NCBI GenBank assembly: GCA_022495005.1
Contig: JAGYXB010001569.1
Location: forward strand, 1,674,001 to 1,738,000
Direction: 5' to 3'
Length of the DNA: 64,000 nt
Source: Rhyacophila brunnea
Taxonomy: Eukaryota > Arthropoda > Insecta > Trichoptera > Rhyacophilidae
Shown piece after piece: positions 56,595-64,000 of this stretch (position 1 is the stretch's first letter; each line of letters opens with the position of its first letter). The notes beneath the pieces are model-generated. The model searched no databases. It saw only the letters and a program-made list of their open reading frames with translations, and was not told the DNA's origin. Made by a program: the position numbers and the translations under genes.

Positions 56595-58262
56595 GGGGAC
56601 GCTCTACAGAATTGCCCTTGAGAATTGAAAATATGATTTTTTTACATGTGGTCCGGAATTGTTGCTCTACTGGTAATATGCAAAGGTCGCCGACAATGCT
56701 TTGGTCTAAAGTAATAATAATGATCTCTTATTTAATTTAAATCATAACACTGTCAAAGTGTATAAAATATGGGGTGACCAAAAAATGATATCTTCTAATA
56801 TACGTAAATGTTACTAAATTCAATTTGTTAATCAGGTGTTTGGTGGAAAACATTGCAACCAATATGATGGATAGCCACGATATAAACTTAATAATAATAT
56901 ATTAATAACGTTTTAACCTGAAATTGTCCGAGAGCTAAACATACGAAGGATGTTGAAATACATATCTACCTACATTTTTATTTCATGTGCTATCCAAAAA
57001 ACATTATTAATGAATAGTATTTATTTTGAATATGTAAGACCTATTACATAACTATTTAAAAAAATGGGTACATATTGTTTAATTCTAATGCATATTTAAA
57101 AAAAAATTAATATAGTGATGTCTGTTTATTATAAAAGAAAGTGACTTTTTATTAAAAGAAATGAAAATATAATTAATTATATTTTCATTTCTTTTAAAAT
57201 GGAATTCTACCAAGTAAATGCTAACTCAATTAATGACTTTTTATTACTTACCCGATTAGTTTAATTAATTTAGTCTGACACTTTTACAAACAAGTAACGC
57301 AACTTTACTTTTAGTTGGTAGGTACAATAATTATTAATTAATAAAAGCCAATGCAAGAAATAATTTATACTCATAAAAAATGGTCACCCATAGATTTTTT
57401 TTATTCAAAGCTAGCGATCGCAGAGAACAAGACAAAAAAAACTGCCGACTTTATCGAATCAATCACCCAGGGCTGTCGAAGACGTCTTACTTGTTTTTAT
57501 GATAAATTGTTTTTAATTGTGTGCAATTTGGCGGGAAAATATAATATATACAGTTGCTTACCATTCGGTTATCCCATGAGCTGGGTTTTGTTTACTCTTT
57601 GCTGACATCCTACAGTTTTATCTGATATTATAAAAGTCACACAGTACAACAGTGTTTAAATCTAATATGTAATTGCACCGGTTTAATTAAAAACTATAAA
57701 GAAATTAACATTTTAATGATTTACAGATTTTCCTATGTTATATCAACTTAATAGCTTTAATGAGACCAGATACATATGACGATATATCCAAAATACACAT
57801 CATCAGATAATATGTGAAATATTTTGATAAGCAAAAAAATAAGAACAATACAAAAATAACATAACATAATCAGCTAGTCTTTTCATAATTATTTTAGATG
57901 AATGTTGTATGCCGTTTGACGCTTGGAAGTATGTAATTATTCCATCGGTACAGTAAGCTATTTTTAACTTTAAATTTGTAACTCTTTAAAACGTAAAATT
58001 AGATTGATATTATTTTGACAGCCCTGTATTCGTTCGGCCGGTTTCAGATTACGTCGCATACATGTTATGTTTGAAGGGAATAATAATAATGATATTCGTT
58101 CGACCGAGAATTGTAATTAATAATTATTGCGTTTCTTAAAATAAATCCCCGATGGTTAGAGGTTTTTGAGGTTAGACTGAATTAAAATGACGTCCTTTCA
58201 ACGCTGAGGTTTATTTCTGACTAAACTATGAATGACCTTGTTCCTGTTCAGCTGAGTTTTAA
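56595..58262. mobile_element. Diverged relative of the TTAA element
   Basis: Starts GGGGACGCTCTACAG after TTAA and shares GAATTGAAAATATGATTTTT and TGTGGTCCGGAAT with copies 1 and 2. Its right part shares TTGACAGCCCTG, ATAAATCCCCGATG and ACGCTGAGG segments before a TTAA at 58259-58262. The middle differs and lacks the nested Harbinger MITE. The right boundary is approximate. Confidence 0.55.
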
Positions 58263-58317
58263 GCGCAAAATACCTGATAGTGCATGTCGCGGACTATCAC
58301 GTGACGTCACACGCTAC

Positions 58318-59280
58318 GAGAAAAAAACGTGTGTAATGTCGTTTTTTTATAATTAAAATGCTATCAGACTGATGCTCCCATCCCGTAGCACATTTTAAAC
58401 CTTTTTATTAAACGAACATTGTCAGTAAAGTTAGCAAAATCTGCCGAAATCACCAGAACAACAATGAGGTCACCTCACATTGAACCGCACTGCATTTACA
58501 CCTGCATGACGTTTTGAACGTTTTTTTATCATTTTTACATGCCCACACATTTTCGACATACGTCAAAATCGCGTGTTTTTGTTTTTAGCGGTTGGCTATG
58601 TATTTTCTATAAGAATCTTGTCTATTATCTATGGTATGGTATCTAGGTTGGGTTCTGTTCAAAATATTGTATATGAATATAAAATATCGCAAGTAATTTT
58701 AACGTGCGCACACGTAGAAACTGTTAAAATTAATTTTAATCAGCATGAATTATGAATTAAAATTCAAAATACTAACACATTAGAGTTGGCACTATCCCAA
58801 CCGATGCCAACTTTGCGGCATTCGAGAAATTTACAGCGTCGTATGGGGAGCGGGATAGTCCCGACTCCTCTGTAGACTCATCCATTTCAATTCGTGACAC
58901 TCAGTATGCGGGTACACAGGGCGCTTAACGTCGCAGAGCCAGTCCAAAAAACAAAAAAAAATCTTTCTTAACTTTCTTAATTAAGCACTACGGTGCATGG
59001 TTGCAGCATCAGTCCCATGCGGATCCGTCTCGGGACGGAATGAGCACTTAAAATCACTTCTTTCAGACACGTTTAAAGCGTCATGGAAAGCGGCCGTGCA
59101 TATCCACGGCTGTGCATATATGACGGGAGGTGGTGGGAACTTTAACGTATCCATCATTGAATTTACAGAGGTGGTGGTCGTTCAAAATATTCTGCAAAAT
59201 GACGAAACCATAGACTAAATTTGTCGACGTAATCGAGTGATAGTTCGCGACATGCACCATAATGTATTTCGCGATTAGGT
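58318..59280 (+). repeat. Dispersed repeat family E, copy 2 (longer)
   Basis: See 52080-52880. This copy keeps about 300 bp more, including a plus-strand frame at 58997-59218 with NEHLKSLLSDTFKASWK and MTGGGG. That faintly recalls the Myb/SANT-like proteins carried by Harbinger elements, which often contain an xTGGGP motif, but it is too weak to name. Confidence 0.6.
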
Positions 59281-60017
59281 GTATACACCGCCATTTCAAA
59301 ACTGAAACGGCGACTGAATCGACCTCTAAAATGACCTTTAATGCACTGCGTTTTTCTACGTCAGCGTGGCCTTGTCAAATTTACTATTGACCATCGACCG
59401 TGGAGGTTAGGTACTAAAAATCTATCTGCAACGCGAAATGAGATGCAGATAATATCGCTGACCTTAACAATAACTAGATAATTAAATCTGTATCTGCATA
59501 TAATGCCACTTTTAATTTGCGAGTTATTAGAACTTATCTGTTAAACCGGAAGTGTCAGAAATAGCTGATGTTCGAGATAATAATTGACATTGGGAAATAA
59601 ATTTGTAATGCTAACAGGGGTGAGAATAATTACGTGTAAAACAATTTGACACTGTCGCGGATGAATTCGTGAACATCGTCATAATTTTATCATAAACACA
59701 GTATAGATAACGTGACCATTTATTTTTTCCCCCAAACCAGGACACCAAAAAAAAAAGTAGGTACCTACTTATCAATTTTAGGCGCTTCACACTTTCATAC
59801 AATACAATTAATTGACAAGATAGTAATGTTTTTTCATGTCATATTAGGTTAAGTACCTATTTTATTTATTTATTTGAAGATTATCGGTAGGTATGTTTAA
59901 GTAGGCGCATACAACGCTTGAGTTCATACATATTTTTAATAGTACATATTATTTTATTTATTAATGAAAAGTACACACAGGTATGAATACATGAAAATTT
60001 ATCTTTCCGAAGAACAA

Positions 60018-60450
60018 ATTTAGTATAGGTTTGATTTAAAAAACGAATGAAATTCTTGGCAGGATTTTTTCGAATCTACTTTTATAATTAACATTGCTTT
60101 AATGACATCTACTTTCAACTGTCTTTTTTCACTCGTCTACAACTTATTCATAAAAAAGACCCTTTCTACCGGTGCATTAAAAATATATTCAATAATTAGA
60201 TGAAAAGTCTTGTGATTCAAATTATTGGCGCGAAAGTGTTTGAACAATTCCACCCAACGACTTTCGGTTGAAACATTCCCAGTGTTCCATTCAGACACTT
60301 TTTGCGGTGTCATGTAGTTAGAAAAAAGTGAATACTCATCAAATATTTCTGTATCTTGGTCACAAGTTTCTTTTTTTTCGAAAACGGGACATTTTGGCGC
60401 CCCGAAGCTGTGATCGGGGACACCGGGACACGCCGCCTGATAACGGGACA
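60018..60450 (-). pseudogene. hAT transposase C-terminal remnant
   Basis: The minus strand reads SRWVELFKHFRANNLNHK, LIIEYIFNAPVERVFFMNKL, a stop (about 60137), then TSEKRQLKVDVIKAMLIIKV and EFHSFFK. NAPVERVFSxMNxxWTxExxxLxVxxVKAxLxI is the hATC dimerisation region. Several residues usually found before NAPVERVF (CLPGT type) are deleted and a stop replaces the tryptophan, so it is dead. No matching termini were located. Confidence 0.85.
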
Positions 60451-60472
60451 TCTGGTCACATTAAATATAGAT

Positions 60473-61103
60473 CAGTGGTTCTCATGTGCGAACCTGGTGG
60501 CCGCCAGAGGATTTTGCTGCGGCCACCAACATCATAATATTCAGTACCCATTTAATTAAATTAACTGAGCTAACCTTAAATAATATACGTTATTGGAAAT
60601 GAGTGATGACCAAGTACTTAAAAATCATTTTAATAATACCACAGTTGAAAAAATTTGGTCGAAGTTATACGTTGACCAAGAATCAAGTCAATTCAAAGAA
60701 TTGACAATAATTGCTTTATTAATATTGTCGATTTTTCCTACTACTGTATACTGTGAAATATCATTCAGTGTAATGCACTTCATAAAAAAACAAATGTCGA
60801 AGCCAGTTGACCGATGTAAACTTAGAAGCAGCCATGCGGCTCGCATTGGAAAAAGGAGTATTGAGGAATTTCTATTTACATTATTTTTAAATAAATAGAT
60901 ATAATGTACTAAAACGTTAAAATGTCTTTTATTAAATGGACTTGTCTATAAATAAATTGATCCATTTTTTTAGTAAATAAAATTTAGCTTTAATTTTTTC
61001 AATCATAACATAAAAGCGAAATTTGGTGCGGCCACCAGACATTTCCATAGAACTGTCAATGTCAATTGTGCGGCCACAGTTAAATTTCACGTGAGAATCA
61101 CTG
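60473..61103 (+). mobile_element. hAT element with short transposase remnant
   Basis: Termini CAGTGGTTCTCATGTGC and, inverted, CAGTGATTCTCACGTGA. Both ends also carry GGTGGCCGC or GTGGCCGCAC about 25-30 bp in. The 8-bp duplication is not exact: ATATAGAT lies on the left and TTATAGAT four bases beyond the right terminus. Confidence 0.75.
60593..60898 (+). pseudogene. hAT transposase C-terminal fragment (ZBED/FAM200-like type)
   Basis: A 101-codon frame with FKELTIIALLILSIFPTTVY, CEISFSVMHFIKKQMSKPVD and FLFTLFLNK. LSIxxTxYxCExxFSxMxxIKxKxRxxL is the hATC region of the hAT branch close to vertebrate ZBED5/FAM200 proteins. The upstream catalytic part is missing. This is a different hAT lineage from 60018-60450. 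Confidence 0.75.
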
Positions 61104-61120
61104 GTACTTATAGATAGTTA

Positions 61121-61275
61121 TGGCGCCTGTACACGTGCATGAATTTACTGGTAGCAATAGTGCATATTACTATCGCGACAACAACTGTTGACACGTAAAA
61201 GTGCTGACTGTCTCCAATCTCATTCTTCAAGAGTAAGCGAGACGCGATATTGTCATTTTACTTGTATTTATTTTT
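61121..61275 (+). repeat. Dispersed repeat, uninterrupted copy
   Basis: GGCGCCTGTACACGTGCATG to GCGAGACGCGATATTGTCAT. The same repeat at 11386-12190 is split by the mariner-type MITE 11426-11975. Confidence 0.7.
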
Positions 61276-61448
61276 ATTGTACTATTAATAATTGAAAGGT
61301 CGTAAAAATCGGTTAACCTCAGATTCGCCACTATCGTTCTACTGCGCAGGCGCAGATCGAAAAAATCCCTACTGTCGCATGAAAAGTCACAAGCTTCCTA
61401 ACTTTTTTGATTCATGCACTGGAGCATATCCGGAAACTTGCACCTACG

Positions 61449-61857
61449 TACGCAGTTCGCCGTATCACAATTCACCCTGAAATATTGTATTGGAAACATA
61501 TGGCCGTATATTAAAGACCGTCCAACATCTTTGGGTAGTATAGTACCTACTGACATAAAATTCATGTCTAAAAAAACACGGTTCTTGTCGGTTTATACTT
61601 TACACTTTACAGGAAGCCAGCACCAAACAAATTTTGAAAATAGTCGATATACTGGGTTATTTTTTTTTAGGTTATGTTTTCATTCTTGAATTCATGAATT
61701 TTGCCAAAATCAGCTATGTAAAATTGAATTAATGTTCATATTGAATCAAATAAAATTGGAGACCGTATATTAAACAGTACACGGTCATCTCTTTCCTATA
61801 AGAAAGCTCACGGCGAACTGTGCCACGGTGAAATGTTTTACGTACAATTTACATTTT
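61449..61857 (-). mobile_element. CACCGTG-type MITE, near-complete copy
   Basis: From CGCAGTTCGCCGTATCACA to TTTACGTACAATTTACATTTT. Same orientation as 39716-40102 and about 409 bp. The two end motifs (CAGTTCGCCGT and TTTCACCGTG) are present in inverted orientation. Confidence 0.8.
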
Positions 61858-62299
61858 GCCACATTTTCTTGTTATGGCCACGATATTACGTACTGTCAGC
61901 AGTAATTCCATGCACGTGAAAACAGGGTATTAATTAAAGAATATGCAAAGAAAATCATCGTGCTAACAGACGTATATAATAATTAACATGATACACATTT
62001 CCCATAGACAAACAGAACAGATGTATAACAGTATTCTGCAACAGGGTTGGTGAACCTATGAGAGGTGATCACGTAGGAAAATTTGGCTGGCACGTGAACG
62101 ATTTAAAAATTCAATTTTTTTATGCATAGTATTTCCGGACTTTACATTTCATATTCATTTGTTACGTCATTACATGTCAATGGCAGTGTAGCCAACAAAT
62201 TTTGTTATCCTATGAGCTGTATGTTTGTTATTGGTTACAACAATTATTAGATACCAGTGAAATCCCGTGGGGGTAGGCAGATTGAGCCATCGAGATAGA
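61858..62299. other. No gene recognised
   Basis: AT-rich. No copies elsewhere in the window and no coding pattern were noticed. Confidence 0.4.
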
Positions 62300-62625
62300 C
62301 CATCAGTTGTTTATTCTTCCAAGGTGCAGAACCAACCTGCCACTGGTAATGCCAATTGGGAGGGCGATTACTATGTTCAACGAAAATGCTTCGGGTGTTG
62401 ATATATTCCACCTACGTGAGAATGAGTTAAGGTGTACGTTGTTTTATAAATACTTAAAATAGGGTCTACTTAACTCATCAGGTGTACTTCCTTGTACCTA
62501 TCTAATTTATCTACTGATCTTCTCTTTTTTTATGTAATACTGTTTTATATTTCCTTGTTTCTAAATGTCATGTTATGAACGTCTTAAACTTATAATTTTT
62601 AATGTCCACAATATGTTGTAATTGA
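62300..62625 (+). pseudogene. Non-LTR retrotransposon 3' end (RT C-terminus and 3' UTR)
   Basis: Plus-strand relative of 44520-44951: ACCAACCTGCCACTGGTAAT, GATATATTCCACCTACGTGA and TACGTTGTTTTATAAATACT are shared. A 3' UTR with AAATGTCATGTTATGAACGTC follows. Frames are broken and the element is strongly 5'-truncated. Confidence 0.65.
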
Positions 62626-64000
62626 GCGTCGCTTGGGGGCGGCACTTACTTGAAGGGCGGCAAACCGAGGAAAATCATTTGGTATATTTAGAAATAACTA
62701 CCTAAACTGAGTACTTAATAACGAAAATATCTTTCCTTTCAAAAATTCAGCTCACTGGTTGGAAACAAAATGTATTAATTAGCATAAAAGGTTTAACAGG
62801 ACTTTAATTTTTGTCAGGTTTGCGATGTCTAGTTTACTTCCGTTGCCCTTCGACGTCTTTGGTGACCAGAAACGACACGAGCACGGATATTAAAAAACAT
62901 TATATAAAAAATGGGGCGGCATTTTGTCTAGGGCTTAGGGACGTCACTGTTAGATAGATACAGTTGATATTCGCAGTAGCAAGCGTCAGTGAAGCATTTT
63001 ATTTCATTGAAACATGGCTGTTATGTTTTCGGCAACGGAAATACTTGCCAACGGGCCCCGATCCTTCACGTGGTCCAGTGGAAGGTGTATGTCAGTAATA
63101 AGACTCGATGGATGTTTATGAATCTTCAGAGATGTTTATTCGTCAATTCTCAATTTACAATTACATGGTGTATTCAAATAAAAGGAAAAGAACTCAGGAG
63201 AGTCCGATCCGCAGTGAAACAACTCGGTGTGCAGAGCTGAGTTAAGTTTGATCAAGTTGAATGGTCCGAGTTGAATGATATCAGAATCATTTACAATAGT
63301 ATAATATAGAGAGGAGAGTTACAGATACATAACATGGCTAGTGGACTGAGGAGTATGGCATAATTAACGAAGGCAATACAGTGATATATATGTATTTTGT
63401 ATTCTGGGACAGATGTATGCAGAACTTCGTCAGGAAAATGGTAGATATGAGAAAAACCATAAATCACTCCTTAATTAAATCAAGGAAGAACAAAAAGAAT
63501 TTATTTATCGAACAATTAAAGATAAAAATATTCAATCAACAAACCACATGAAATTTATCGGCAGTCACTCAAATATAATAACAGTTGCTTGTTATTTTGC
63601 CTCAAACATAATCGCTAAAAATGGATTTGATGGGGTATATATCTTTGAAATAAGCGTGGTTAAAATGCCCCCACGATCTCTTTGAAAATTTTGAAAACAT
63701 GGAAAAAATTAATCAAATAATAAAAGATATGCCTTCGGCTGGAAACACGATGATAAGACAGAATCTCAAGAACTCAATTGTAATTTTTAAATTTTATCAA
63801 CAGAATTATTCTTTAAAAAACTGCTCGGCACGCCGACAGTCGAAAAATAATATTTAGGAAATTTTAGCACGCGCACTAAAAGGGTTCGCCAACCCTGCTC
63901 TATAAATGTTATGTAATGCTTATCTTGAATTCTACACAAATAATTACTAATCACGAACATCTGTTGACCACAATTTGGAGTGAGTGTCATAAGAAGTCCC
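62626..64000. other. No gene recognised
   Basis: Plus-strand frame 62989-63240 and other short frames show no family resemblance or splice context. The right-hand 500 bp is AT-rich. No first exon of Pdk was recognised here. Confidence 0.4.

Noticed and set aside
58997..59218. Myb/SANT-like protein fragment
   Set aside because: Only a TGGGG string and basic composition support it. The second family E copy lacks the region. It is kept as a remark, not a call.

Overview
The window is eukaryotic nuclear DNA, almost certainly from an insect and probably a moth or butterfly. It is AT-rich, has spliced exons with GT/AG introns, shows many TACCTACC-type strings, and is packed with small DNA-transposon derivatives, tRNA-headed SINEs and decayed non-LTR retrotransposon tails. 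There are no operons, ribosome-binding sites or CRISPR arrays. The taxon is an inference from style; the sequence alone does not prove it.

Only one gene is firmly supported: the middle of a mitochondrial pyruvate dehydrogenase kinase (Pdk) on the minus strand, with six exons between 2373 and 8431. They splice in frame into about 286 codons running from the GQNACE motif of the N-terminal four-helix domain to the DRGGG and STAPQPSKS motifs of the GHKL ATPase domain. The last exon(s), with the glycine-rich lid and C-terminal tail, must lie left of position 1 or in a part of 1-2372 that I could not read as coding. The first exon (mitochondrial leader and helix 1) was not found, so much of 8432-64000 could be first intron or 5' flank. 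A second, weaker coding signal is one possible first exon of a THAP-domain protein on the plus strand at 38804-38874, already lacking its first zinc cysteine.

Everything else I can identify is transposable-element sequence, much of it nested. The best resolved are: hAT-type elements with 8-bp target duplications (20691-21415, 47400-48004, 48206-48812, 51689-51967, 52228-52441, 53515-54095, and larger decayed ones at 11328, 13060, 32735, 50379, 60473); PIF/Harbinger elements with TTA or TAA duplications (13983-15038, which keeps the start of a transposase gene; 16913-17362; and three palindromic MITEs); Tc1/mariner/pogo-type elements with TA duplications (2547, 22978-25239, 26752, 49234); a TTAA-targeting element of about 1.2 kb at 35650-36883 and 55394-56590; non-LTR tails; and two tRNA-headed SINEs.

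The layout is as follows. 1-8.4 kb is Pdk with repeat-filled introns. 8.4-17.6 kb is nested hAT, mariner and Harbinger elements. 20.7-27.3 kb holds hAT, SINE, pogo-like and mariner-type elements. 30.8-37.1 kb is a complex repeat cluster with a 169-bp triplication and the TTAA element. 37.7-43.0 kb holds MITEs, the THAP-like exon and an RTE-like insertion. 44.5-54.1 kb holds non-LTR tails and many hAT elements. 54.8-61.9 kb holds a second set of TTAA elements and two hAT transposase remnants. I found no undescribed enzymatic or defence system. The most informative things here are clean insertion histories, several of them with the matching empty site elsewhere in the same window.
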